This document shows positions 8,373 to 17,219 of a DNA stretch of 64,000 nucleotides, piece after piece. The first letter of the stretch is position 1. Each line of letters begins with the position of its first letter. The stretch covers positions 1-64,000 of the forward strand of contig CACMDE010000007.1 of NCBI GenBank assembly GCA_902612345.1, in the 5' to 3' direction. The translations under genes and the position numbers were made by a program. Source of the stretch: an uncultured Pelagibacteraceae bacterium. Its GTDB lineage: Bacteria > Pseudomonadota > Alphaproteobacteria > Pelagibacterales > Pelagibacteraceae. The notes under the pieces are model-generated. The model was not told the origin of the DNA and ran no database searches. It worked only from the letters and a program-made list of their open reading frames with translations.

Positions 8373-9527
8373 TTAATTCATCAATTTTTTAATTTCCTGC
8401 TCTGTGAATTTTTTTGGTTTATCACATGTTGTTTTAATTTTTTGTGGTTTACCAGTTATTGCAGCTTTCATGGTTGATTCTATTATATCTAAAACATGTA
8501 AAGATAGTTCGCCATTACACCGATGTTTTTTACCTTTTTCTATTGCATAAAGCATTTCGGACATTCCCACACTTCTATAATTTGCATTTGTCGGTGACTC
8601 GTTTGATCTGCCACTCAATGATGTAATATTAATTTTACCTAATTGCATTTTATCTGTTTTGTGTTCTCCCCATCTTCCACCTTCTGTAACCGATATATAA
8701 ACAGAACCCCCAAACATATTTGGATCGGGTACAATTATTGAACCTTTTGTACCATATAGTTCCATATGATTTCTTTGATGATTTATAACATCGAATGAAA
8801 TTGTAATCTGAATTATTGCACCATTGTGAAATTGAACTGTTGCTAAATATGTGGTTGGAACTTCAACTTTAAAAGTTTTCCCTTTTTTAGGTCCTGCACC
8901 ATAAATTCTTCTCTTAAATGCAGTTAGCGTTCTTCCTTGAACCTGTTTGGCTGGACCAAGTAAATTTACTAATGTTGAAAAAAAATAAGGTCCCATATCA
9001 ATTACTGGACCTCCTTGCTTTCTATACCATGACTCAGGTGTTGGATGGAAAGATTCTACTCCTGGAAAAGCAAAAATTGCATTCCCTAATTTAATTTCTC
9101 CAATTAAATCAGAGTCGATAAGTTCTCGTGCTTTTTGACCTCCTCCTCCTAAAAAAGTATCAGGAGCATTACCTATATAAAGTTTTTTTCTTTTAGCTAA
9201 ATTAACTAATTCTTTCCCTTTTTGAAATTGTGTTGCTAGTGGTTTTTCTGAATAAACATGTTTTCCAGCGTTTAGAACTTTTTTAGATACTGAGTAGTGA
9301 GATTGTGGTATGGTTAAATTCAAAATTACTTCAATTTCTTTGTCTTTGAGCAGTGATCTAACTGATGTAGATTTAATATTATAAAGTTTAGCACATCTAT
9401 CGGCTGCTTTTTGGTTTATATCCGCACAAGCAACAATTTTAAAATTGTTAAAATACTGATGTCCTCTAAAATATGTTTCTGCTATATGGCCACATCCAAT
9501 TAAACCTACTTTGAATACTTTATTCAT
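8373..9527 (-). CDS. Gfo/Idh/MocA-family NAD(P)-dependent oxidoreductase
   Basis: This 384-residue protein has an N-terminal Rossmann motif GLIGCGHIAE near 8-17, the family's YSEKPLA motif with the catalytic Lys near residue 95, and a C-terminal beta-sheet domain that includes GGPVIDMGPYFF. Relatives oxidise or reduce cyclitols, glucosides, N-acetylgalactosamine or 3-keto-sugars. It is the second gene of the leftward operon, 9 bp after iolD, and one of three Gfo/Idh/MocA enzymes in this island. It could be an inositol or inosose dehydrogenase or a related sugar dehydrogenase; the paralogue at 17201 looks more like classical IolG. Confidence 0.85.
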   Translation of the reverse strand: MNKVFKVGLIGCGHIAETYFRGHQYFNNFKIVACADINQKAADRCAKLYNIKSTSVRSLLKDKEIEVILNLTIPQSHYSVSKKVLNAGKHVYSEKPLATQFQKGKELVNLAKRKKLYIGNAPDTFLGGGGQKARELIDSDLIGEIKLGNAIFAFPGVESFHPTPESWYRKQGGPVIDMGPYFFSTLVNLLGPAKQVQGRTLTAFKRRIYGAGPKKGKTFKVEVPTTYLATVQFHNGAIIQITISFDVINHQRNHMELYGTKGSIIVPDPNMFGGSVYISVTEGGRWGEHKTDKMQLGKINITSLSGRSNESPTNANYRSVGMSEMLYAIEKGKKHRCNGELSLHVLDIIESTMKAAITGKPQKIKTTCDKPKKFTEQEIKKLMN

Positions 9528-9536
9528 TTACCAAGT

Positions 9537-11381
9537 TTAAACGCCTTGTCTTTGTTTAGATTTACCCTCTTTATGAAGTTTTAAAGCTTCCTCATTTTCT
9601 TTTGTTTTTGGCATTTCAAGTGTAGGGCTTTCCCAGTAAGCTGAGCCTTCAAGCCATTGGTAAGAATGCGTTTTAATTGAAATTACATATGTTGTTTTTG
9701 ATTTTTTAGCTCTTTTGAAGGCTTCCTCTAATTCGCTAATTGTATTTACTTCCTCTGATTTTGCACCCATGCTCTCTGCATGTTTAGCAAAATTTACATT
9801 AACTAAATTTGAAACTTTTGAACTTTCAAACAGACAATTAAATTCTTTTCCACCTTTAAATAATTGAAGTCTGTTTATTACTGCATGACCTCCATTATCA
9901 CATACTATTACTATCAATTTATTATTTGTAATAACTGATGAATAAATATCAGAGTTATATAAAAGATATGATCCATCTCCTACGAATGCTATTACTTCTT
10001 TTTCTGGATTTGCCATTTTTACTCCAAGAGCTCCTGAAATTTCATATCCCATACAACTAAAACCCCACTCGGTTTCATGAGTGTTTAATTCTCTTGGTCT
10101 CCAAATTTGAACTACCTCACCAACTAAACCTCCAGCAGCAGTTACAGCTATATCCGATGAATCTGAATTTCTATAAACTGCACCTACAGCGTGAGCATAA
10201 CTTGGTAATTTCTGATTAGTTGGTCCACTTTCTTTATCAACATATTCATTCCAAGATTTTAATTCATCTCTTGATTTTTTATACCAATCTTCTGGTGCTT
10301 TCCAATTTCCTAGTGCTTGGGATAATTCATTTAAAGTTACTTTCGCGTCTCCTATTACTGACTGTGCCATATGTTTATTTGCATCAAATCTTGAAACATT
10401 TACTGATACTAAAGAAAAATTTGGATTTTCAAAATTTGCCCACGAACCTGTTGTAAAATCTCCAAGTTTAGTACCTACAGCTATAGCAAGATCAGTTTTT
10501 TTAGCAAAATTATTTGCCGCCTTTCCTCCTAATCCACCTATTGGGCCTAAGAAATGAGAATGGTCTCTTTTCATTGTAGAGTAACCCATAACAGTTTGAG
10601 TTACAGGTATATTATGTTTTATTGCAAAATTAGATAAATCTTCCATTGCATCAGAATAAAAAACTCCTCCACCAGAAATTATTATTGGATTTTTAGATTT
10701 TTTAATTTTTTCTACTGCTTCTTTGATTTGAAAATCATCAGGACGAGGTCTTCTTATATTATGAACTCTTTCCTTAAAAAACTCCTCAGGATATTCAAAA
10801 GTCTCACCTTGTATATCTTGGCTTAGTGAAATACATGCTGGTCCGCAATCAGCTGGATCTAACATAACCTGAATTGCCTGAGGTAAGGTTTGTAAAATTT
10901 GTTCTGGTCTTGTTAATCTATCAAAATATCTAGTGACAGACTTAAAAGCATCATTTTGAGTAACATTGGGACTATTAAAATGTTCGACTTGTTGGAGAAC
11001 AGGATCTGGCATTCTATTCGCATATGTGTCTCCTGGTAAAAACAATATTGGTAATCTGTTACTCATTGCAACTGCAGCTGCTGTGACCATGTTTGTTGAA
11101 CCAGGTCCAACAGAACTTGTTGCTACAAAAATCTGTTTTCTTCTTTTTGCTCTAGCGTATGCAATACCGGTTAATGCCATGTTTTGTTCGTGATGACCTC
11201 TATATGTTGGAAGGCTTTCTTTGTTTTCCTCCAATGCTTGGCCTAAACAAGCTACATTTCCATGACCAAAAATTCCAAAAGCACCAGCAAATAATGGTTC
11301 TTTTTTACCATCAATTAGAATTTTTTGTGCAATTAGATGTTTTACAATTGCATGCGCACAAGTAAGCTTTATTTTTTTCAT
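9537..11381 (-). CDS. iolD: 3D-(3,5/4)-trihydroxycyclohexane-1,2-dione hydrolase-like ThDP enzyme
   Basis: This 614-residue thiamin-diphosphate enzyme of the acetolactate-synthase fold is slightly shorter than Bacillus IolD (about 637). The IolD-like N-terminus has GAFGIFGHGNVACLGQAL (about 33-50), and RGHHEQ places the ThDP-activating Glu at 65. The C-terminal ThDP/Mg motif is GDGSYL...N with CDNGG. IolD opens the ring of the diketone formed by IolE to give 5-deoxy-glucuronate. It is the first gene of the leftward operon and faces the aldehyde dehydrogenase gene across 53 bp. IolG- and IolE-like genes are nearby, which supports a cyclitol ring-opening role. Confidence 0.88.
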   Translation of the reverse strand: MKKIKLTCAHAIVKHLIAQKILIDGKKEPLFAGAFGIFGHGNVACLGQALEENKESLPTYRGHHEQNMALTGIAYARAKRRKQIFVATSSVGPGSTNMVTAAAVAMSNRLPILFLPGDTYANRMPDPVLQQVEHFNSPNVTQNDAFKSVTRYFDRLTRPEQILQTLPQAIQVMLDPADCGPACISLSQDIQGETFEYPEEFFKERVHNIRRPRPDDFQIKEAVEKIKKSKNPIIISGGGVFYSDAMEDLSNFAIKHNIPVTQTVMGYSTMKRDHSHFLGPIGGLGGKAANNFAKKTDLAIAVGTKLGDFTTGSWANFENPNFSLVSVNVSRFDANKHMAQSVIGDAKVTLNELSQALGNWKAPEDWYKKSRDELKSWNEYVDKESGPTNQKLPSYAHAVGAVYRNSDSSDIAVTAAGGLVGEVVQIWRPRELNTHETEWGFSCMGYEISGALGVKMANPEKEVIAFVGDGSYLLYNSDIYSSVITNNKLIVIVCDNGGHAVINRLQLFKGGKEFNCLFESSKVSNLVNVNFAKHAESMGAKSEEVNTISELEEAFKRAKKSKTTYVISIKTHSYQWLEGSAYWESPTLEMPKTKENEEALKLHKEGKSKQRQGV

Positions 11382-11434
11382 ATTTGTAGATATATTCCCA
11401 TAAATTTCACTTAATAAACCATAAAATAAAAATT
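11382..11434. promoter_or_regulatory. Divergent promoter region between iolD and aldehyde dehydrogenase genes
   Basis: This 53-bp AT-rich gap separates two divergent start codons, so both the leftward iolD operon and the rightward ALDH-aldolase operon must be started from here or from just inside the genes. I see no clear palindromic operator and no confident -35/-10 pair. No regulator gene is present in the island. Confidence 0.5.
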
Positions 11435-12877
11435 ATGTATAGTAAATTTGGACAATTCATAGACGGTAAGTGGCAACAAGCTGAGAAAAAAGAAACTTAT
11501 GATGTTATAAATCCTGCTACTGAAGAAGTAATAGGAAAAGCTTCAAAGGCGTCTTCTGTAGATGTTCAGAAAGCATTAAAATCTGCAGAGAGAGGACTGC
11601 AAGTTTGGAAAAATACCACTCCATGGAAAAGATCTTACATAATCAGAAAAATTGCAGATTTGATGAGGCAAAAGCAAGATGTTTTATCTAAATGGTTAAC
11701 TCTTGAGGTGGGAAAACCATTGGCAGAAGGAATTGGTGAAACAGGAGGGGCTGCGGATATATTTGAATGGAATGCAGAAGAAACAAAAAGAATTTATGGT
11801 CAAACAGTTGAAAGTAGATTTCCTGATACTAGAGTGCATGTATACTACCAACCTGTAGGAGTGGTTGCTGCATTAGTACCATGGAATTTTCCATTAGTCT
11901 TAGCTGCAAGGAAAATTTCTACAGCTCTAGCTGCTGGTTGCTCAGTTATTTGCAAACCTGATGTAATTACACCTGGTACTGTTATGGAATTAGTAGATAT
12001 ATGTAAAGAAGCGGGAGTTCCAGCTGGTGTTGTAAATCTTTTATCTGGAGATCCTGCTGAAATATCAAATGAATTATTAGAGTCTGATATCGTAAAAAAG
12101 GTTTCAATCACTGGATCAACTAGAGTTGGAAAATTAATATTAAAAAAAGCAGCAGATAAAGTTCAAAGAGTTACTATGGAACTAAGTGGTCATTCACCAT
12201 TTATAGTTTTTGATGATGTGGATATTAATAAAGTTGCTGATATGGCTATCACTGCAAAATTTAGAAATAATGGTCAAGTTTGTATTTCACCGAATAGATT
12301 TTATATTCAAGAAAAGAAAAAAGATGAATTTATCAAAGCGTTTATTGATAGAGCAAAAAAATTAAAAATCGGAAATGGTCTGGATAAAGATGTGCAATTA
12401 GGACCATTGACTACATCTAAAAGATTAGGAGAAATTGAAGAACTTGTTGAAATCACAAAAAAAGAAGGAGGTAAGGTTTTACTAGGTGGCAAAAGACCTT
12501 CTGGTTTTAACAAAGGTTATTTTTATGAACCAACAATTTTTGATGATGTTAAAGATGATTTCACAATTATGAAACAAGAACCTTTTGGACCATTGGTGCC
12601 AATGCTTTCATTTAAAACTTTTGATGAAATTATTGAAAGAGCAAATGATAACGACCTTGGTCTATGTAGTTATATTTATACAAATTCTATGGAACAAGCT
12701 AATAGAGCTTCAGAATTAATGGAAAGTGGAACAGTTGCTGTAAATACAGCTGCAGTTGCTGTTGCCGAAGCTCCTTTTGGAGGCATTAAACAAACAGGTT
12801 ATGGTCGTGAGGGTGGATCAATGGCAATTAAAGATTATCTTAATGTTAAATATACCCATCTAGGTCTTAAGTCATAA
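11435..12877 (+). CDS. NAD(P)-dependent aldehyde dehydrogenase (non-acylating)
   Basis: This 480-residue ALDH has PWNFP with N151, KPD with K174, GSTRVG at 227-232, the general base E249 in MELSGHSPF, and the nucleophile C283 in NNGQVCISP. Relatives include succinate-, glutarate- and 2-oxoglutarate-semialdehyde dehydrogenases and lactaldehyde dehydrogenase. The general-base Glu249 points to hydrolytic oxidation to a carboxylate. This argues against a CoA-acylating IolA/MmsA role, even though the gene faces iolD. It is the first gene of the rightward operon, 1 bp before the aldolase gene, so it probably oxidises an aldehyde from a sugar-acid pathway. Confidence 0.88.
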   Translation: MYSKFGQFIDGKWQQAEKKETYDVINPATEEVIGKASKASSVDVQKALKSAERGLQVWKNTTPWKRSYIIRKIADLMRQKQDVLSKWLTLEVGKPLAEGIGETGGAADIFEWNAEETKRIYGQTVESRFPDTRVHVYYQPVGVVAALVPWNFPLVLAARKISTALAAGCSVICKPDVITPGTVMELVDICKEAGVPAGVVNLLSGDPAEISNELLESDIVKKVSITGSTRVGKLILKKAADKVQRVTMELSGHSPFIVFDDVDINKVADMAITAKFRNNGQVCISPNRFYIQEKKKDEFIKAFIDRAKKLKIGNGLDKDVQLGPLTTSKRLGEIEELVEITKKEGGKVLLGGKRPSGFNKGYFYEPTIFDDVKDDFTIMKQEPFGPLVPMLSFKTFDEIIERANDNDLGLCSYIYTNSMEQANRASELMESGTVAVNTAAVAVAEAPFGGIKQTGYGREGGSMAIKDYLNVKYTHLGLKS

Positions 12878-12878
12878 G

Positions 12879-13670
12879 ATGAAACAAAATAAAGTTAAAA
12901 AGATGATGCAAGAAGGTAAACCAGTAGTAAATGGTTGGCTTCAAATTCCAAGCTCTTTTTCTGCTGAAGTAATGTCTCATCAAGGATGGGACTCTTTAAC
13001 TATAGATATGCAACATGGTGTTATAGATTATCCAAATGCACTTCAAATGTTGCAGTCTATATCAACTACAGAAGTAACGCCTCTTGCTAGAGTTAATTGG
13101 AACGAGCCCGGACAAATTATGAAAATCTTAGATGCAGGTTGTTATGGCGTAATTTGTCCAATGGTTAGTAATAAAACTGAAGCTGAAAAGTTTGTACAAG
13201 CATGCATGTACCCACCAAAAGGATACAGAAGCTTTGGTCCTATCAGAGGATTAATTTATGGTGGTGGAGATTATGGCGATCATGCAAATGAGGAAATTTT
13301 AAAAATTGCAATGATTGAAACTAAAGAGGCATTGGAAAAACTTGATGAAATAATGAGCACTGCTGGTATAGATGGAATATATATTGGGCCTGCAGATTTA
13401 AGTTTAGCAATAGGTCAGAAACCTGCATTTGATAACCCTGAAGGATCTCCTACATATAAGGAAATTTTGAATATATTAGAGCACGCAAAAAAAAATAAAA
13501 TTTTTGCAGGTATTCATAATGCTACACCAGAATATGCTAAAAAAATGTTAGATTTAGGATTTAACTTAGTAACTATTGGCTCTGATCAAAGATATATGAG
13601 TGCAGGTGCAAAAGAAGCAGTTTCAAAACTTAAGACTGTAAAATCTAAAGAACAGTCAAAAGCATACTAA
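12879..13670 (+). CDS. HpcH/HpaI-family 2-keto-3-deoxy-sugar-acid aldolase
   Basis: This 263-residue TIM-barrel class II aldolase has catalytic His46 in DMQHG (many relatives have DxEHG, so the acidic residue is Gln here). Arg71 in LARVNW binds pyruvate, and the metal ligands are E147 (MIETKEA) and D173 (GPADLS). The family cleaves 2-keto-3-deoxy acids to pyruvate plus an aldehyde; known members act on 4-hydroxy-2-oxoheptanedioate, 2-keto-3-deoxy-rhamnonate and 5-keto-4-deoxy-glucarate. Between an aldehyde dehydrogenase and a hydroxyacid dehydrogenase, it forms a plausible aldolase-oxidation module that yields pyruvate and a short acid. Substrate not determined. Confidence 0.88.
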   Translation: MKQNKVKKMMQEGKPVVNGWLQIPSSFSAEVMSHQGWDSLTIDMQHGVIDYPNALQMLQSISTTEVTPLARVNWNEPGQIMKILDAGCYGVICPMVSNKTEAEKFVQACMYPPKGYRSFGPIRGLIYGGGDYGDHANEEILKIAMIETKEALEKLDEIMSTAGIDGIYIGPADLSLAIGQKPAFDNPEGSPTYKEILNILEHAKKNKIFAGIHNATPEYAKKMLDLGFNLVTIGSDQRYMSAGAKEAVSKLKTVKSKEQSKAY

Positions 13671-13676
13671 ACAAAA

Positions 13677-14639
13677 GTGTCAAAAAAAAAAATTTTAATT
13701 ATTCAAACTATTCATGAAGCTGGTATTAAACTTTTAATGGATAATTCAAATTATGAATACGAAATTATAGAAAATTTAGAAGCCCAGGATATAAAATCAA
13801 AAATTTCTAACTGTGATGCTATTTCGATAAGAACTGCAAACTTATCAGGTGAATTAATTAATTGTTCAAAAAATTTAAAAATTATTTCAAGACATGGTGT
13901 AGGCTATGACAATATTGATCTTAAAGCTTCTAAAGAAAAAAATATTACCTTAGCAATAACTTCTACTGCCAATGCCGTTGCTGTTGCTGAGCATGTTTTA
14001 TTTATGCTTTTAAATATTGCAAAAAGAAAAAGTATGTATAATGAAACCGTAAAATCTGGAAAATTTTCAAATCGTAATAAACTTCCCAAAACTATAGAAA
14101 TTTGGAATAAAAATATTCTTATTGCTGGTTTTGGAAGAATTGGACAATGTTTGATCAAAAGATGTCTAGGATTTGAAATGAATGTGTTTGTTTATGACCC
14201 TTTTGTTTCTAAAGAAGTTGTTGAGAGTTTAGGGGGTAAAAAAGTTGAAAACTTGGAAGATTCGATAAAAAATATGGATGCTGTTTCATTGCATGTACCT
14301 TTAAATGATAAAACAAAAAATTTAATAAACTACAATTTATTAAAAATAATGAAAAAAAATTGTATAATTATAAATGCAGCAAGAGGAGGAGTAATAAACG
14401 AGACCGATTTAGATAGAGCTTTGAATGAAAATTTGATTTTTGGAGCTGGTTTAGATGTTTTCGAAAAAGAACCACCAGATCAAAACAATCCTTTACTTAA
14501 AAATGATAAAGTGTTCTTAAGTCCCCATACAGCTGCCTTTACTGAGGAATGCATGGTAAGAATGGGTAAAGAAACTATTCAAAATATTATTGATTTTTTT
14601 GAAAAAAAATTAGACAAATCAAAAACTATAAAACTTTAA
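13677..14639 (+). CDS. D-isomer-specific 2-hydroxyacid dehydrogenase (SerA/hydroxypyruvate-reductase-like)
   Basis: This 320-residue protein begins at GTG (13677). The Rossmann motif is IAGFGRIGQ, and the catalytic residues are Arg in NAARGGVIN, Glu in FEKEPPD and His in SPHTAAF. It resembles phosphoglycerate dehydrogenase without ACT domain, hydroxypyruvate reductase or glyoxylate reductase. It follows the aldolase gene by 6 bp and overlaps the next gene by 1 nt (TAATG). It probably reduces or oxidises a 2-keto/hydroxy acid released by the aldolase branch, for example tartronate semialdehyde or hydroxypyruvate chemistry, but this is inference. Confidence 0.87.
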   Translation: MSKKKILIIQTIHEAGIKLLMDNSNYEYEIIENLEAQDIKSKISNCDAISIRTANLSGELINCSKNLKIISRHGVGYDNIDLKASKEKNITLAITSTANAVAVAEHVLFMLLNIAKRKSMYNETVKSGKFSNRNKLPKTIEIWNKNILIAGFGRIGQCLIKRCLGFEMNVFVYDPFVSKEVVESLGGKKVENLEDSIKNMDAVSLHVPLNDKTKNLINYNLLKIMKKNCIIINAARGGVINETDLDRALNENLIFGAGLDVFEKEPPDQNNPLLKNDKVFLSPHTAAFTEECMVRMGKETIQNIIDFFEKKLDKSKTIKL

Positions 14640-15139
14640 TGAGAATTAATTTTAAAAATTTTGGTCTATTAGAATCATTGGTAATATTATCAGTAGTCTA
14701 TGTTGTTGGGATGTTGATTTGGACTGCAAGCACCAGACCAGAAGTTGAAGCTAAAGCGAATCTTGTTAAAGAAAATCATAAAAAAGTTGTAGATTTTATA
14801 AATAATGAAGTGAATAAATGCGGTAACTCAGATGAAAGTTTAGAAACTGTCTGGGGCGACCCATGTAACGGGGAGTGGATAGCAGATAGGGTTGTAAACT
14901 ATATAAATAATAATCTTCAAATAGAAAATCCATTTTCTGATGATACAAAAGTTAAAACTGATCCAGACCCAAGAATAAAAGCTGAAGGTAAAGCAGGTCA
15001 AACTGTCGAAATGGGTGTTATATTTTTAATGTCCTCGAATTTTCAAGCCGAACCAGGTTCAGAATGGATAGTTGGTACTTGTTTTAAATCTCCATGTGTT
15101 GCGGCTGGCAACAACGAGTTAACATCAATTTATAGATAA
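14639..15139 (+). CDS. Unrecognised membrane-anchored protein with pilin-like N-terminus
   Basis: This 166-residue protein has one hydrophobic segment at about residues 10-29 and then a polar domain. The start KNFGLLESLVILSVV recalls a type IV pilin or pseudopilin: if cleaved before F8, Glu12 falls at +5. However, Asn7 replaces the Gly normally at -1. Four cysteines (C61, C76, C148, C153) could form two disulfides in the periplasm. The pilin-like helix continues into a charged EVEAKANLVKENHKKVVDFI stretch, as in pilin N-terminal helices. It overlaps the upstream dehydrogenase gene by 1 nt and ends next to convergent iolE. I do not recognise a family; it may be a minor pilin or a membrane tether. 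Confidence 0.65.
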   Translation: MRINFKNFGLLESLVILSVVYVVGMLIWTASTRPEVEAKANLVKENHKKVVDFINNEVNKCGNSDESLETVWGDPCNGEWIADRVVNYINNNLQIENPFSDDTKVKTDPDPRIKAEGKAGQTVEMGVIFLMSSNFQAEPGSEWIVGTCFKSPCVAAGNNELTSIYR

Positions 15140-16042
15140 TCACTTAATATCAATCTTAATATCAGATTTATTTAAAGTTTCAGTTAAATAGTTGTAACCT
15201 TTAATTGCATACTCAAGAGGGTTGGCTTTCTTAGGATCTTGCTCAGCTTCAACTACTAACCAGCCCGAATAATTATTTTTTTTTAAAATATCAAATAAAG
15301 GTTTATAATCTATACACCCGTCGCCAGGAACTGTAAAAGCCCCCTCTAGAAAAGCTTCTCTAAAACTTAGATCTTCTTTAAAAGATTTCTCAAGAACATT
15401 TTTTCTTATATCTTTACAATGAACATGCTTTAGTCGAGTTTTATAATCTTCTATAATTTTTACGGATTCACCTTTTGCAAAAAACATATGTCCTGTATCC
15501 AATGTTAGTTTTACGCTTTCGTGTGTATTATCTAGAAGCCTTTCAGTATCTTTTTGTGTTTCAATTATTGTACCCATATGATGGTGGTAAGCCAAAGGCA
15601 TTCCTTGGTCCTCTAAATATTTTCCCATTTCAGAAATTTTAAAACAGTATTTTTTCCATTCATCGCTTGCCATCTGCGGTCTTGTAGATAATCTTCTATT
15701 AGGATCACTTTGAATTGAACCCGAAACTTCTGCAAAAACAATACATGGGGCTTGGCAATCTTTAAAAAGTTGCAGTTGCCCCTTAATCAAATTTTTTTCA
15801 TCTTCAACTGAATTTTTTCTCAAATTTGCGCCATACCATCCTGAACAAAGCTTTAAATTATACTTTTCTAGTTTTGGAATTAATTCAGAAGAATTTTTTG
15901 GAAATTTACCACCACTCTCAATACCAATATACCCAGCCTGGCTAGCTTCCTCTAGACATTGCTCTAAACTAGTATCTCCTCCTAACTCAGGCATATCGTC
16001 ATTACTCCAAGCAATTGGTGCTACTCCTAATTTTACTGGCAT
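15140..16042 (-). CDS. iolE: Inosose dehydratase-like sugar isomerase/epimerase (IolE)
   Basis: This 300-residue TIM-barrel protein (AP_endonuc_2 / xylose-isomerase-like fold) has the IolE features GVAPIAWSNDDMPELGG at 6-22, AYHHHMGTIIE mid-protein, LTLDTGHM (metal-ligand region), HVHCKDIR and a late VVEAEQDP. IolE removes water from 2-keto-myo-inositol to give the cyclohexane-dione that IolD hydrolyses. It is encoded alone on the minus strand between two rightward groups, converging with the pilin-like gene at its 3' end. At its 5' end it diverges from a Gfo/Idh gene across about 30 bp, suggesting shared promoter control with that gene. Confidence 0.88.
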   Translation of the reverse strand: MPVKLGVAPIAWSNDDMPELGGDTSLEQCLEEASQAGYIGIESGGKFPKNSSELIPKLEKYNLKLCSGWYGANLRKNSVEDEKNLIKGQLQLFKDCQAPCIVFAEVSGSIQSDPNRRLSTRPQMASDEWKKYCFKISEMGKYLEDQGMPLAYHHHMGTIIETQKDTERLLDNTHESVKLTLDTGHMFFAKGESVKIIEDYKTRLKHVHCKDIRKNVLEKSFKEDLSFREAFLEGAFTVPGDGCIDYKPLFDILKKNNYSGWLVVEAEQDPKKANPLEYAIKGYNYLTETLNKSDIKIDIK

Positions 16043-16073
16043 TATATTTTTTTATTTAATAAACTATATCTTG

Positions 16074-17219
16074 ATGAATGCAATACGATCAAACAAAATA
16101 TTTTTCGGAATTGTTGGTGGTGGGCCAAATTCTTGGATTGGACATGTCCATAGAATATCTGCAAGATTTGATAATAGATACACCTTGTGTGCAGGAGTAT
16201 TTTCAAGAAATAAAAATATTTCTAGGAAATTCGGAGTTAGTCTTGGTTTAGATCCAAGCAGATGTTACTCAAATTACAGTGAAATGGCTTTAAAAGAGAC
16301 AAAAAGGAAAGATGGCATTAAAGTTGTGGCAATCATGACTCCCCCATCAAGTCATCAAAGGATTGCGGAAAAATTTATTGAAAAAAATATTAATATTATT
16401 TCAGATAAACCTTTTGCTGGCGATATTTTGCAGGCCAAAAAATTATACAAAAAAATTAAATCAAATAAAAAAATAAAATATGCTCTTACTCATAATTACT
16501 CTGCTTATCCAATGGTAAGAGAAGCAAAAAAGATGGTTGAATTAGGTAAAATTGGTAAAGTTGAATATTTAAATGTAGAATATATACAAGATTGGTCTGA
16601 AGGAGAAAAAATTACACCAAAGAATGCAAAAAGAATTCTTAAATGGAAAATGGATAAATCAATTGTAGGATGTTCAGCGGTTCTTAATGAAATAGGATCT
16701 CATGCTTACCACTTAGCAATGTATATATCTGGCCAAAAAGCAAAAAAAATTTACGCGGATGTAGAGCAAATATCTAAAAAAATTAAATGTGATAAAAATG
16801 CTAGAGTCCTTATGAATTTTGATAATGGAGCAAAAGGCCAACTTTGGACAAATATTTTGGCAAAGGGAGGGGTTTATGGTCTAAGAATTAGAGTTTATGG
16901 TAGCAAAGGGAGTTTAGAGTGGGTACAAAATGATCCTAATTATCTTAAATTTAATCCTTCAAAGGGTGCAGTCATTTTAAAAGAAAGAGATTTTTATTTC
17001 TCAAAATTTTCTAAAAAATTTTCAAGAGTTAAATATGGTCATCCAGAGGGATACTTAGATGCTTTTGCAAATATATACAAAGAATTCGCAGATTTTTTAA
17101 ATAATAAATCAAAAAAGAAATTTTTCTTTCCAAATGAAGATGAAGGATTAGAAACAGCTAAATTTATAAACGCTTGTAAAATTTCCTCAAATAAAAAAAA
17201 ATGGGTAGAAGTAAAATAA
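16074..17219 (+). CDS. Gfo/Idh/MocA-family oxidoreductase
   Basis: I chose the ATG at 16074 over a TTG one codon upstream; the protein is about 381 residues. The N-terminal Rossmann motif is FGIVGGGPNSWIG, an expanded loop seen in some Gfo/Idh/MocA enzymes. The catalytic Lys lies in ISDKPFAGD (EKP replaced by DKP). A CSAVLNEIGSHAYHL segment resembles the substrate-binding Asp/His helix. It probably oxidises a cyclitol or keto-sugar with NAD(P). The gene diverges from iolE and overlaps the next Gfo/Idh gene by 19 nt, so the two oxidoreductases are probably made together. Substrate unknown. Confidence 0.85.
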   Translation: MNAIRSNKIFFGIVGGGPNSWIGHVHRISARFDNRYTLCAGVFSRNKNISRKFGVSLGLDPSRCYSNYSEMALKETKRKDGIKVVAIMTPPSSHQRIAEKFIEKNINIISDKPFAGDILQAKKLYKKIKSNKKIKYALTHNYSAYPMVREAKKMVELGKIGKVEYLNVEYIQDWSEGEKITPKNAKRILKWKMDKSIVGCSAVLNEIGSHAYHLAMYISGQKAKKIYADVEQISKKIKCDKNARVLMNFDNGAKGQLWTNILAKGGVYGLRIRVYGSKGSLEWVQNDPNYLKFNPSKGAVILKERDFYFSKFSKKFSRVKYGHPEGYLDAFANIYKEFADFLNNKSKKKFFFPNEDEGLETAKFINACKISSNKKKWVEVK

